DNA from: Corynebacterium lactis RW2-5
GTDB taxonomy: Bacteria; Actinomycetota; Actinomycetes; Mycobacteriales; Mycobacteriaceae
Reading direction: 5' to 3'
Length of the DNA stretch: 64,000 nt
NCBI RefSeq assembly: GCF_001274895.1
Contig: NZ_CP006841.1
Span: 682,001-746,000 of the forward strand
Shown here: positions 55,018-64,000 of the stretch, piece after piece
How the letters are laid out: each line of letters opens with the position of its first letter
How positions within the stretch are numbered: position 1 is the first letter of the stretch
Made by a program: the position numbers and the translations under genes
Notes under the pieces: model-generated
The model's input: the letters and a program-made list of their open reading frames with translations, nothing else
The model's database searches: none
What the model was told of the DNA's origin: nothing

Positions 55018-55383
55018 CTAGTTGGTGGAGGGGCGAGGATGCTTGCGCGTCCCGTCCGGGTTGGTCGGAAGGAAATCGTCCGGAATCTCAGTCATTACGG
55101 CTGGATCTTCTGAGATGGCAGCTTCCTCATTGCCCTCAAGCCGTTCCTTTTCGTAGGCCATGTACTTTCTATAGGCCCAGATGAAGAAAAGGCCGAACGC
55201 CGGCCATTGCAGTGCGTAACCCAAGTTTTGGAAGGAACTAGTGGTGTTCCACCTGCTGAACTGCCAATATGCCAGTGCGATGGTCGCCCCGACCAAAATG
55301 ATTAGGAATGTCAGCTGCACCGCACGAGTGCGAGCGGGAATTTTTACCGGTTGCTGATTGGCTTCAGACTGCTGTGTGGACAC
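55018..55383 (-). CDS. Small two-helix membrane protein, unknown function
   Basis: The 121-residue protein has a polar Gln/Ser-rich N-terminus, two close hydrophobic helices (about 26-45 and 55-72) and a charged, Pro-rich cytoplasmic tail (76-121) ending KHPRPSTN. I do not recognise a named family. It lies 72 bases upstream of the DUF3817 gene on the same strand, so an operon is likely. Related genes occupy the same place beside DUF3817 genes in Mycobacteriales by recall (the Rv1343c position), but similarity was not tested. Confidence 0.75.
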   Translation of the reverse strand: MSTQQSEANQQPVKIPARTRAVQLTFLIILVGATIALAYWQFSRWNTTSSFQNLGYALQWPAFGLFFIWAYRKYMAYEKERLEGNEEAAISEDPAVMTEIPDDFLPTNPDGTRKHPRPSTN

Positions 55384-55533
55384 AACTCCACCATAGCTAG
55401 TGTGCCGATTATGAGCGCATCACTGGGGGCGCTAGTAGTTTCCGCTATTAGGAAATCTGCGACCGAGACGTTAAAGTATGAAAAGCCTAGACTGGGATAG
55501 GGATTGAATCAGTATCCTGGCTAGAGCGAATAA

Positions 55534-55618
<85 letters not shown>

Positions 55619-55625
55619 ATTCTAG

Positions 55626-55664
55626 AAAACCTCCTGGACGATAAGCCCAGGAGGTTTTGTTTTT
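55626..55664 (+). terminator. Terminator after tRNA-Leu
   Basis: AAAACCTCCTGG pairs perfectly with CCAGGAGGTTTT around a nine-base loop, followed by GTTTTTG. Confidence 0.92.
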
Positions 55665-56100
55665 GGGCGGAAAACGCCCGATACACGCTGTTGTGAAATC
55701 CTAATGATTTCCGTATGAAAACTAGGGTCCGCTACGAAACGCCTGGCGCGTCGAGTTGCGAGTATTCGCCGTGACATAGCCGCGTTGCCGTGTCGGAAGC
55801 CTTCGGTCTGCACCGCATGTTGCTCGCGGCGGTGCAATCGTCGGCGCGCGCATAGTCTCGACTTCGACGGCAGCGTAGTCCGTTCCCTGGCTTTGGGGGC
55901 TGGCGCTGGTTGGTTTCGGCGTATCGGTGACGGCTCCGATGTGTTTTTCCACCTTGGCTCTTAGTGCTCATGGCTCGCGCCTGGACGATATGGTCGCGCG
56001 GGTGATTCTCTTCAACTATGGCGGTTGAGGCTGTCGGCGGGTCCTAGTGATACTGGATTGAGGACGTTATAAAAATCGACCAAGCCCTAGGGGTAAGAAA
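55665..56100. other. Gene-poor interval between tRNA-Leu and a small lipoprotein
   Basis: About 430 bases carry only short antisense frames (54-79 codons) of erratic composition, none with a good ribosome site. I see no gene, repeat or RNA here. The last 80 bases include TATAAAA (56068-56074), a probable -10 for the lipoprotein gene. Confidence 0.5.
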
Positions 56101-56361
56101 ATGAAGAAACCTCTGGCACTCGCTGCGTCCGCACTGTTCCTGACCGCTGCGGCGTGTTCCGGTGGAAGCTCGACGGAGGCGGCCAAGACCGTGACGTTCG
56201 CCGATGACGATCGCATTCAGGCCGGCTACCTGGGTGCGAATATCAAGGGTGAGGGCACGGTCACCTGCAAGATTGAGCACGAGGGACGGGTAGTCGCGGA
56301 GTCCAACCAGACTGGCAACTACGCCTACGTCAATTGCCCGATTGAGCGCGACCTCGACTAG
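56101..56361 (+). CDS. Small putative lipoprotein, unknown function
   Basis: The 86-residue product begins with a lipoprotein-like signal, KKPLALAASALFLTAAACSGG, whose Cys19 would be the lipidated residue. The LTAAAC box is a loose fit to the consensus. The mature part has two further cysteines in TCKIEH and NCPIER that may form a disulfide, and a run of beta-strand-like residues. No family recognised. GGGGTAAGAAA precedes the ATG, giving a weak ribosome site. A GC-rich hairpin (56387-56402) follows before the next small ORF. Confidence 0.65.
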   Translation: MKKPLALAASALFLTAAACSGGSSTEAAKTVTFADDDRIQAGYLGANIKGEGTVTCKIEHEGRVVAESNQTGNYAYVNCPIERDLD

Positions 56362-56440
56362 CGTTGCAGGTATTCTGAGGCGGTCGAGGCCCTAGCGGGC
56401 CTGTCGTAAGCCACTTATCTGCAGGAAGGAGCAGGGGGGA

Positions 56441-56674
56441 ATGAGTATTTCGATGCATCTGGACGAGTACATGGAGAGTCGGGGTATTACGCCGGACGAT
56501 ACCGTGGTCGTCGATGACCCCTGCTCGGTTTTTGACGGCAGGGTGGAGCGCTCGGAGAAGCTGGACAATCCGGCATCTCAATTACCACTTCCTGTGTCGG
56601 GGGATAGCGCGGACGAGGAGTCGGAGCGGCGCCTTGCCGCGGCGGAGGACTCGCTGAAGAAGCTTATGGACTGA
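56441..56674 (+). CDS. Small acidic hypothetical protein
   Basis: The 77-residue frame starts at an ATG with a strong AGGAAGGAGC site 13-20 bases upstream. It contains no membrane segment, has one Cys in the middle, and is acidic (many Asp/Glu, ending EDSLKKLMD). I do not recognise it. It lies 79 bases after the lipoprotein gene, with an AGGCCC-TAGC-GGGCCT hairpin between them, and is followed by two hairpins, the second with a T-run. Coding status is probable rather than certain. Confidence 0.55.
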   Translation: MSISMHLDEYMESRGITPDDTVVVDDPCSVFDGRVERSEKLDNPASQLPLPVSGDSADEESERRLAAAEDSLKKLMD

Positions 56675-56710
56675 CCCGAGGCCGAGGCTCTCGCATATGA
56701 GGGCTCGGCG

Positions 56711-56765
56711 TGGCGCTACCGGAGTGATATTTGTCACTAAAACTACTTCTGGTAGCGCTATTTTT
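56711..56765 (+). terminator. Terminator after the small acidic ORF
   Basis: TGGCGCTACC pairs with GGTAGCGCTA (one G-T) across a 30-base loop, followed by TTTTT. A GCCGAG/CTCGGC hairpin (56681-56709) lies just before it. Confidence 0.7.
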
Positions 56766-57080
56766 ATGCGCTTTTTCTTCGGGGTGTGCGTCGGCTGTGG
56801 ATCCTTGTTTGGGGATGGTCGACGGAATTGTATTGCCTTAAAAATTAATTCTCGCCAGCGCTGTTCTAATTCTTGAACTGACTGGGGTGCCGCTTCTGGC
56901 GGTCGTTCTGCCTTGGGCTTGTCTTGTATGTGTAAAAACATACACAAGGCAAACACTGTTCCCTGTGGGATGGAAAACATGATGGAATCCTCATGATTTT
57001 GTGGCATATTGTTCTGACGAATATTCGGACACAAAACTTTGTCCGGAGTCCACACTTCGTCAGCAAAGGACATAACCCAC
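56766..57080 (+). promoter_or_regulatory. Upstream region of the FAS-I gene
   Basis: Within 315 AT-rich bases there are three symmetric elements. They are TGTATGT-GTAAAA-ACATACA (56925-56944), a perfect 10-base palindrome CGAATATTCG (57018-57027), and CGGACA-8 bases-TGTCCG (57026-57045), which ends 36 bases before the start codon. These are candidate operators for a fatty-acid regulator of the FasR type, which controls fasA in C. glutamicum; the match to its real site was not tested. Confidence 0.5.
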
Positions 57081-60000
57081 GTGAAATTCGAGCAGATTGC
57101 CGCCCAGTCCCGTAGCGATGCCTCCGAGATTGCACCCTTCGCCGTAACCTTTGCAGGTCAGTCCCTGCCCTGGTTGGACACCTTGGCCGAGTCCATCGCC
57201 GCGGGCGCCGACACCGGAATCCGAGCATCTCTCGCCGAGTCTGACAATCGCCTCTTGCCGCTTGCCGACGAAATGGCGGGCCAGCTCCCGGACGGCTTCG
57301 ACCCCTTTGGCTGGGCCAGCCCCGCAGAGGGCGAAACCCCGTTTTCGGGCGATGCCCTGACCCCGGCGACCAGTGTGCCGGGCATTTTCCTGGCGCAGCT
57401 TGGAGTCATCGAGCAGCTGGCAGCCCAGGGGATCTACCTCGCCGACGCAGTCGCCGCTGTCGGACATTCCCAGGGCGTGCTGGCGGCAGAGGTATTCGAC
57501 GCCCCGGAGCGCGTCGAAGAGCTCATTTCCCTGTCCCGCCTGATTGGCGTGGCTTGCTCGCGCTTTACCCGTGCCGCGGGATTCGGTCGCGCGCCGATGC
57601 TCAGCGTCTCCGGCCTGACCACGCAGGAGCTGGAGCCGCTGCTGGATTCCGGATGCGTCATCGGCCTGCGCAATACCCGCACCACGAACGTCGTAATCGG
57701 TCCCGACAAAGAACTGGAGACCCTGCAGCAGAAGCTGGAGAGAGTGGGCTCCGCGGCCGGTTCCGAGCCTGGCAAGGGAAATGTTGAGGTCTCGTGGGAG
57801 CGCCTGAATGTCGCAGGAGCCTTCCACCACCCGGCGCTCGAGCCAGCTGCCCAGTGGGTTGCTGCGCGCGCGACAGCCGTAGGCATCGACTTCGAGTTCG
57901 CCAACCGCATCGCGCGTACTATTCTCGTCGATCCGATCGATTGGTCCGCCGATGTCCGGGGCCTGATTGATGCCGGCGCCACCACGCTGCTGGACCTGGG
58001 ACCTGCTGCCGGCGTCGCAAAGCTGACCCGAGACAACGCCCGCGGCTACGGTGCTGTGGTGATCTCCGCGGCGACCGCGCAGGGGCAGCGGCAGCTATTC
58101 GAAAGCTCATCGGCAATCGCGCATCCGAAGCCATGGAGCGAGTTCGCGCCGCGGCTGGTCTCGGGGACCGCGCAAGGGGCGGGGGCTCCGCGTGTGGAGA
58201 CGAAGTTCACCAAGCTGACCGGGCGCTCGCCAATCATCCTCGGCGGCATGACTCCGACGACCGTCGACCCGCAGATTGTCGCAGCGGCGGCGAACGCGGG
58301 CTACTGGGCCGAGCTTGCCGGTGGCGGCCAGGTCACCCCTGAGATCTTCGAAGCCAACATTTCGCGACTGGCGGAGCTGTTGGACGAGGGGCGCAGCGCA
58401 CAGTTCAACACCATGTTCCTCGACCCCTACCTGTGGGGCATGCACATCGGTCAGCGACGCCTGGTTCCGCGCGCGGTCGCCGCAGGCCGTCCGATTGACG
58501 GGGTGACCATCTCCGCAGGCATCCCCGAGGTCGAAGAGGCGGTGAAGCTGGTCGCGGAGCTGCGCGCCGGAGGCATCCCGCACATCGCTTTCAAGCCGGG
58601 AACGGTAGGCCAGATCCGCTCGGTGCTCGCCATCGCGGACGCGCTGGAGGACGAGGGAACCGAGTACCCAATCATCATCCAGGTCGAAGGAGGTCGCGCC
58701 GGCGGTCACCACTCCTGGGAAGAGCTCGACGAACTGCTGATTCGCACCTACGCGGAGATCCGCGAGCGCGACGTGGTCCTCGCAGTGGGAGGCGGAATCG
58801 GCAAGCCGGAGCAGGCTAGCGATTACCTGCTGGGCACCTGGTCCAAGACCTACGGGCTGGCACCGATGCCGGTTGACGCGATTATCATCGGCACCGCCGC
58901 GATGGCCGCGAAGGAATCCACCGCGTCTGCGGGTGTTAAGCAGCTGCTGGTCGATACTGTCGGCACCGACAAGTGGGTTGCCTCTGGTACTGCCACCGAG
59001 GGAATGGCCTCCGGTCGCAGCCAGCTTGGCGCGGACATCCACGAGATCGACAATTCCGCGGCGCGCGCCGGGCGCCTCCTCGATGAGGTCGCCGGCGATG
59101 CAGAGGCCGTCTCGGCGCGACGGGACGAGATCATTGCCGCCATCGACGCGACTGCGAAGCCGTACTTCGGCGACGTGGAGAACATGACCTACGCCGCGCT
59201 CCTGGATCGCTACCTCGAGCTGTGTGCGCCGGACGACGAGTTCATCGACCCGACCTGGGCGAGCCGCTTCGTCGGCCTGGTCGACCACGTGGAGGCACGC
59301 CTGAGCGAGGTCGACGAGGGCTCCTTCACCGCTATGGCTGACGAGGACGCTCTGCGGGGCGCTCCCCGCGCGGAAATTGCAAGGCTGTCGGGCCACCTCG
59401 CCCTCGACTCCCGTCTGCACCCGGCCGACGTGGCCTTCTTCATCAACGAGTCCTGCCGCACCCCGGGCAAACCGGTCCCATTCGTGCCGGTCATCGGCGC
59501 CGATGTCCGCCGCTGGTGGCGCTCCGACTCCCTGTGGCAGGCCCATGACTCCCGTTACGACGCCGACGGCGTCTGCATCATCCCCGGCCCTGCTGCGGTC
59601 GCCGGAATCACGCGTGCCGACGAGCCCGTTGCTGAGATTCTGGGGCGCTTCGAGCAGGCTGCGGCGAAGGCGCTAGCCGACGCGGGCAATCTGCCTGGCG
59701 CCCTCGATGATCTTCTCACTCGCATCTTGAATGCCCCCGCGGTCTGGTGGGCCGGGCGACAGCAGGCCAACCCTGCGTTGGCGCTGGGCCCCGAGTCCGA
59801 GTGGATCTGCGTTTCCGTAAACGCAGATGGCGCCGAGCGCCTCGAACACCCTGGCACTGGTGCAGTGCTGGAGAACGCCAACGAGCAGCAGCCGGGCAAT
59901 GACACTGCAGGCATTGCTGACACTGCGATTCTGACCGTCCCACTGAAGGACTCCGCGCCCGCCGAGCAGCAGCTCCGCCTGGTCATGCGACTGTCCGAGG

Positions 60001-63000
60001 ACAAAGGGGCCCTCCCCGTCGTCACGCGAAGCGACGCGGCGGGAGCCATGCGCGAGCTGACGAAGATTGCGGCTGGCGGCGAACTGGCCGAGGTCACGGA
60101 TGGAGTGGCGACCTGGCAATCGCAGTGGAACCCGCTGGATGCAGCCGATTATGACGCGGTGACTTCCGCGCCGGGGACCAAGGGGGAGACGGCTCCCGAC
60201 ATCCTGGTGGGGCATGCGTGGCCCGCGATTTTCTCTGCGGTCTCAGATGCGACGACCGATGCCGGTGAGGACGTCGTTGAGGGCATGCTGGCCCTGGTCC
60301 ACCTTGAGCACCACATCCGGATGCTCGGCGACTTGCCGGAGCAGCAGACGACCCTGACCGTCACTGTGCACGTGGATGAGGTCGTCGACACTGACCTGGG
60401 GCGCGTCGTCGTCATACGCGCCGAGATCGCCGACGGCGAGCGCGAGGTGGCAACACTGTCCGAGCGGTTCGCCATCCGGGGCCGCAACGGCTCCGAGACC
60501 GCCAAGACCAACACCGTTCCTTTCCCGACTGTGCAGGACACCCCGCGTAGCCATCGCGGCACCCTGACCGTGACCGCGCCGACCACAATGAAGCCCTTTG
60601 CTGTCGTCACCGGTGACCGCAACCCGATCCACGTCGACGACCGCGCGGCTGCCCTGGCGGGCTTGCCGGGTGTCATCGTCCACGGCATGTGGCTTTCCGC
60701 CATGGCCGAGCACGCGGCTGTGGCGGCATCGGACGCCGGTATCGGCAACCGAGTCATCGAGTTCACCGCGACGATGATGAGCCCGGTCCTGCCGGGGCAG
60801 AAGGTGCTCTTTAACGTTGAGCGCCGGGGCTTCGACACTCGCCCGGGCGCGGGCGAGGTTCGCGAGATCACCGCTACTGTAAGCGGCGAGCTAGTCCTTA
60901 CCGCTACCGCAGTAATCGCGGCGCCGACCAGCGTGTACGCCTTCCCCGGGCAGGGTATTCAGACGCGCGGTATGGGCCTTGCCGCCCGCACCCGCAGCGC
61001 CGCGGCCCGCAAGGTCTGGGATAACGCCGACCGTGTTACCCGGCAGAAACTGGGCTTCTCCGTGCTCGCAATCGTGCGCGATAATCCCACCGAGGTCACT
61101 GTCGACGGTGTGCGCTACTTCCACCCGGAGGGCGTGCTCAACCTGACCCAGTTCACCCAGGTGTCCATGGCAACCCTGGGGCTGGCCCAGGCCGCTGAGC
61201 TGCGCGAGGCCGGACTGTTGGACGAGGCCGCATACTTCGCCGGTCACTCCGTCGGCGAGTACAACGCCCTGGCGGCGTTCGCAGGCGCGCTGGACGCTGA
61301 TGCCGTGCTGGAGGTCGTCTACCGCCGAGGTCTGACCATGCACTCGTTGGTTCCGCGCGACGAAAACGGCCGTTCCAACTACGGACTGTCTGCGCTACGC
61401 CCGGACAAGATCGGCGTCGCCGAAAACGAAGTTATCGACTTCGTCGCCGCAGTCGCGGAGGAAACCGGCGAGTTCCTTGAGGTCGTGAACCTGAACCTGG
61501 CCGGCAAGCAGTACGCCGTCGCAGGCACGGTCAAGGGCCTGGCCGCTCTCGCCGACGAGGCCGCCCGCCGCAGCCCCGACGGCAAGGGCTACGTGCGCAT
61601 CCCGGGCATCGACGTGCCCTTCCACTCCCGCGTCCTTCGCGACGGTGTGGACTCCTTCCGCGCCCATCTCGACCGCCTGCTGCCCGCCGAAATCGACCCG
61701 GATCGCCTCGTTGGCCGCTACATCCCGAACCTGACCGCCACCTGCTTCGAGCTCACCGAGGCTTTTGTTCGCCAGATGGCCGAGGTCGCCGAGTCGGAAA
61801 TCCTCGACGATATCCTCGCCGACTTCGCCGCCGCGGCCGCCAACCCGGCGCGCCTGGCCCGTACGCTGCTCGTCGAGCTTCTGGCCTGGCAGTTCTGCTC
61901 GCCCGTGCGCTGGATTGAGACCCAGGATCTGCTTTTCGACGCTCTCGGCGTCACCCGCTTTATCGAGGTGGGCGTGGGCACAGCGCCGACCCTGGCGAAC
62001 CTGGCGGCCCGAACTGCAGGCCTGCCACGTCACGCCAGCCGCGATATCAGCGTTCTCAACGTCGAGCGAGACGCCGATGCGGTGTTCATGCGCGACGAGG
62101 TCCAGCCTGAACCGAAGGAAGCAGACGAGGACTCTGCAGTGGACTCTGATGCGGCAGCCTCAGCTGCTGTGACCAAGACCCTGCCTGAGGCACCCGAGCG
62201 CACCCAGGAGATTCCCGAGGCTCCGGCACCGGCCGCACCGGCAGCACCGGCGGGAGCGGCCGGCTCGCCGAATCAGGCAGCCGCAGGAACCGTGCGCCCG
62301 GACGACATCACCGTCACCCCGGCGCAGGCACTGGAGGTCCTAATTTGCCAGTGGACGAAGGTCCGCCCAGACCAGCTGGGTGCCGCAGATTCCATTGAGA
62401 CCCTGGTCGATGGCGTGTCTTCGCGCCGCAATCAGCTGTTGCTGGACCTCGGCGTCGAGTTCGGACTTGGCTCGATCGAGGGCGCCGCCGATGCGGAGCT
62501 GCCCGACCTGAAGGCCAAGATAGACGGCATGGCTCGCGGATACTCCGCCTTCGGCCCGGTTCTGTCCGAGGCGATTGCGGACGGCCTGCGCCGCGTCACA
62601 GGCCCCGCGGGTGCCCGCCCAAACCACATCGCAGATCGCGTCCGCGACACCTGGGAGCTCGGCGAGGGCTGGGCCACCGCCACCGCAGCAGAGGTCATGC
62701 TCGCCTCTCGCGATGGGGCGTCTCTGCGCGGCGGCGACCTGGCGCACCTAAGCCCTGCCGCGCCGACCTCCACCGCTGAGCTCGACCAGCTTATCGATGC
62801 CGCTGTCGTCTCCGTTGGTGCAGCCCGCGGTATCGCCGTGGCGAAACCGCAGGCCGGCGGCGGGGCAGCGGGAGTTGTAGATTCTGCGGCTCTGGACGCC
62901 TTCGCCGAGCAGGTCACCGGCTCCACCGGCGTTCTGGCCGTGGCTGCCCGCACCATCCTGGAGCAGCTTGGCCACGAGTTGACCGGCGCGATTGACTTCG

Positions 63001-64000
63001 ATTCCGACGACGCTGACGAGACCCTCGTCGACCTGGTGGCCGCCGAGCTGGGCTCTGACTGGCCGAAGCTGGTCACGCCGCACTTTGACGCGAACAAGGC
63101 CGTCGTAATTGATGACCGCTGGGCATCGTCCCGAGAGGATCTGGCTCGCATGTGGGCTTCCACCCCCGCAGGCCTGGAGTCCGTACGACCAGCCAGCATC
63201 GACGCTTCCGCCATCGCGCAGGCCGGTTGGTGGGCACGCCGCGCAGATGCCGCCGGCCGCTCCGAGTTGGCAGCGGCCTACCGCGCGCTCGCCGAGGACG
63301 CCTCCACCGCAACAAAGGATGCGCAGGGCCTCCAGTTTGCCAGCGACGTCGCGGTCGTCACCGGCGGTTCGCCGAATTCGATTGCTGCAGCAGTGGCCGC
63401 GAAACTGCTGGAGGGAGGCGCGACCGTTATCGCGACAACCTCCAACCTCAACCACTCGCGCCTTAGCTTCTACAAGGAGCTCTACCGCACTCACGCCCGC
63501 GGCAACGCTGCGCTGTGGGTAGTGCCCGCCAACCTGTCCAGCTACCAGGATTTGGACGCCGTCATCGAGTGGATAGGCGCCGAGCAGACCACCACAATCG
63601 GCGCTGACATCGTGGTCACCAAGCCCGCGCTGGCCCCGACGCTGCTGTTTCCCTTCGCCGCGCCGCGCGTGTCCGGTTCGCTTGCCGACGCAGGCCCGGC
63701 CGCCGAAACCCAGATGCGTCTGCTGCTGTGGTCGGTGGAGCGCCTCATCGCCGGGCTCGGCAACCTGGGCGGTGACACCAACGTGGCGCACAGGCTGCAT
63801 GTCGTCCTGCCGGGCTCCCCGAACCGCGGTCGCTTCGGCGGCGACGGCGCCTATGGTGAGGCCAAGGCTGCACTGGATGCGGTAGCTACCCGCTGGGGAG
63901 CGGAGGACGTCTGGGGCTCGCGGACTACGCTGGCCCACGCCCACATTGGCTGGGTGCGGGGCACCGGTCTGATGGGCGGTAACGACCCGCTGGTCGAGGC
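57081..64000 (+). CDS. fas: Type I fatty acid synthase (FAS-I), 5' part
   Basis: The frame opens at GTG 57081 and runs off the window with about 2306 codons visible. Domains in order are acyltransferase with GHSQG (128-132), an FMN enoyl reductase (about 375-715), and a MaoC-type dehydratase with GDRNPIHVDD (about 1178). Then come malonyl/palmitoyl transferase with GHSVGEY (about 1388), an Ala/Pro linker, acyl carrier domain with GVSSRRNQ holding the phosphopantetheine Ser (about 1775), and the start of the ketoreductase (VVTGGSPNS near 2092, YGEAK near 2257). The ketosynthase should follow. This is the corynebacterial/mycobacterial single-chain FAS that makes membrane and mycolate precursors. 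Whether it is FasA or FasB cannot be told here. Confidence 0.96.
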   Translation, partial: MKFEQIAAQSRSDASEIAPFAVTFAGQSLPWLDTLAESIAAGADTGIRASLAESDNRLLPLADEMAGQLPDGFDPFGWASPAEGETPFSGDALTPATSVPGIFLAQLGVIEQLAAQGIYLADAVAAVGHSQGVLAAEVFDAPERVEELISLSRLIGVACSRFTRAAGFGRAPMLSVSGLTTQELEPLLDSGCVIGLRNTRTTNVVIGPDKELETLQQKLERVGSAAGSEPGKGNVEVSWERLNVAGAFHHPALEPAAQWVAARATAVGIDFEFANRIARTILVDPIDWSADVRGLIDAGATTLLDLGPAAGVAKLTRDNARGYGAVVISAATAQGQRQLFESSSAIAHPKPWSEFAPRLVSGTAQGAGAPRVETKFTKLTGRSPIILGGMTPTTVDPQIVAAAANAGYWAELAGGGQVTPEIFEANISRLAELLDEGRSAQFNTMFLDPYLWGMHIGQRRLVPRAVAAGRPIDGVTISAGIPEVEEAVKLVAELRAGGIPHIAFKPGTVGQIRSVLAIADALEDEGTEYPIIIQVEGGRAGGHHSWEELDELLIRTYAEIRERDVVLAVGGGIGKPEQASDYLLGTWSKTYGLAPMPVDAIIIGTAAMAAKESTASAGVKQLLVDTVGTDKWVASGTATEGMASGRSQLGADIHEIDNSAARAGRLLDEVAGDAEAVSARRDEIIAAIDATAKPYFGDVENMTYAALLDRYLELCAPDDEFIDPTWASRFVGLVDHVEARLSEVDEGSFTAMADEDALRGAPRAEIARLSGHLALDSRLHPADVAFFINESCRTPGKPVPFVPVIGADVRRWWRSDSLWQAHDSRYDADGVCIIPGPAAVAGITRADEPVAEILGRFEQAAAKALADAGNLPGALDDLLTRILNAPAVWWAGRQQANPALALGPESEWICVSVNADGAERLEHPGTGAVLENANEQQPGNDTAGIADTAILTVPLKDSAPAEQQLRLVMRLSEDKGALPVVTRSDAAGAMRELTKIAAGGELAEVTDGVATWQSQWNPLDAADYDAVTSAPGTKGETAPDILVGHAWPAIFSAVSDATTDAGEDVVEGMLALVHLEHHIRMLGDLPEQQTTLTVTVHVDEVVDTDLGRVVVIRAEIADGEREVATLSERFAIRGRNGSETAKTNTVPFPTVQDTPRSHRGTLTVTAPTTMKPFAVVTGDRNPIHVDDRAAALAGLPGVIVHGMWLSAMAEHAAVAASDAGIGNRVIEFTATMMSPVLPGQKVLFNVERRGFDTRPGAGEVREITATVSGELVLTATAVIAAPTSVYAFPGQGIQTRGMGLAARTRSAAARKVWDNADRVTRQKLGFSVLAIVRDNPTEVTVDGVRYFHPEGVLNLTQFTQVSMATLGLAQAAELREAGLLDEAAYFAGHSVGEYNALAAFAGALDADAVLEVVYRRGLTMHSLVPRDENGRSNYGLSALRPDKIGVAENEVIDFVAAVAEETGEFLEVVNLNLAGKQYAVAGTVKGLAALADEAARRSPDGKGYVRIPGIDVPFHSRVLRDGVDSFRAHLDRLLPAEIDPDRLVGRYIPNLTATCFELTEAFVRQMAEVAESEILDDILADFAAAAANPARLARTLLVELLAWQFCSPVRWIETQDLLFDALGVTRFIEVGVGTAPTLANLAARTAGLPRHASRDISVLNVERDADAVFMRDEVQPEPKEADEDSAVDSDAAASAAVTKTLPEAPERTQEIPEAPAPAAPAAPAGAAGSPNQAAAGTVRPDDITVTPAQALEVLICQWTKVRPDQLGAADSIETLVDGVSSRRNQLLLDLGVEFGLGSIEGAADAELPDLKAKIDGMARGYSAFGPVLSEAIADGLRRVTGPAGARPNHIADRVRDTWELGEGWATATAAEVMLASRDGASLRGGDLAHLSPAAPTSTAELDQLIDAAVVSVGAARGIAVAKPQAGGGAAGVVDSAALDAFAEQVTGSTGVLAVAARTILEQLGHELTGAIDFDSDDADETLVDLVAAELGSDWPKLVTPHFDANKAVVIDDRWASSREDLARMWASTPAGLESVRPASIDASAIAQAGWWARRADAAGRSELAAAYRALAEDASTATKDAQGLQFASDVAVVTGGSPNSIAAAVAAKLLEGGATVIATTSNLNHSRLSFYKELYRTHARGNAALWVVPANLSSYQDLDAVIEWIGAEQTTTIGADIVVTKPALAPTLLFPFAAPRVSGSLADAGPAAETQMRLLLWSVERLIAGLGNLGGDTNVAHRLHVVLPGSPNRGRFGGDGAYGEAKAALDAVATRWGAEDVWGSRTTLAHAHIGWVRGTGLMGGNDPLVE
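57261..57271 (-). repeat. Dispersed word CGTCGGCAAGC, copy 15
   Basis: Exact minus-strand copy in the FAS-I acyltransferase domain, encoding Pro-Leu-Ala-Asp-Glu on the plus strand and followed by G on the minus strand. Confidence 0.9.
63680..63690 (-). repeat. Dispersed word CGTCGGCAAGC, copy 16
   Basis: Exact minus-strand copy in the FAS-I ketoreductase domain, encoding Ser-Leu-Ala-Asp-Ala on the plus strand and followed by G on the minus strand. Confidence 0.9.

Noticed and set aside
58107..59546. A 479-codon antisense frame in the FAS-I gene
   Set aside because: It lies wholly opposite the enoyl reductase domain, whose sequence is clearly intact on the plus strand.

Overview
The window looks like a chromosomal segment of a Corynebacterium-type actinobacterium (order Mycobacteriales), GC-rich at roughly 60% by eye. 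The signs are a WhiB1-type regulator, AdnA/AdnB helicase-nucleases, UvrD2 with a C-terminal HRDC domain, actinobacterial DUF families (DUF3107, DUF3152, TIGR02569, DUF2342, DUF2017, DUF3817), a multidomain type I fatty acid synthase, class Ib ribonucleotide reductase split into nrdHIE and nrdF with ctaD and serB next door, and many GTG starts with a -10-like hexamer just upstream (leaderless style). From memory, gene order matches corynebacterial and mycobacterial chromosomes closely. No insertion sequence, prophage, CRISPR array or rRNA was seen.

Layout. 1-7.2 kb: whiB1 homolog, a new 26-codon basic ORF (631-711), lipid kinase, small membrane protein, quinoprotein-like propeller protein plus DEAD-box helicase, and the DUF3107-DUF3152-TIGR02569 cluster. 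7.3-18.4 kb: DNA repair block adnA-adnB, a K+ channel, uvrD2, and a convergent orphan TOMM cyclodehydratase-like gene. 18.5-24.2 kb: two metallopeptidase-type proteins, a secreted PDZ-Lon protease, an alanine/glycine:cation symporter and a crcB pair. 24.3-31.3 kb: pgm, a MauE/DoxX protein and DsbA-like thiol oxidoreductase pair, tRNA-Ala(GGC), a split-barrel flavoprotein, a TetR regulator, nadE and a sugar porter. 31.5-41.1 kb: rpmJ, nrdH-nrdI-nrdE, deoD plus an MFS transporter, nrdF, ctaD. 41.3-54.9 kb: serB, a Pth2-like hydrolase, acyl-CoA ligase, DinG-type helicase, pncB, clpS, DUF2017, P1 peptidase, rhomboid, murI, MBL hydrolase, rph, rdgB, DUF3817. 55-64 kb: a membrane protein, tRNA-Leu(UAG), a small lipoprotein, a small unknown ORF, and the 5' 6.9 kb of a FAS-I gene that runs off the window.

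How the genes work together. The nrd block makes deoxynucleotides, flanked by purine nucleoside salvage (deoD) and its probable transporter. pncB and nadE both serve NAD salvage. adnAB and uvrD2 handle double-strand-break resection and unwinding. murI supplies D-glutamate for the wall and FAS-I supplies acyl chains for membrane and mycolate lipids.

The most striking signal is not a gene. The exact 11-mer CGTCGGCAAGC occurs 16 times in 64 kb (8 per strand) where under 0.1 is expected by composition. It is read in three frames, lies mostly inside genes, and usually extends to CGTCGGCAAGCG. It behaves like a selected dispersed DNA word (uptake-sequence-like, Chi-like or chromosome-organisation motif) and is the main lead from this window.
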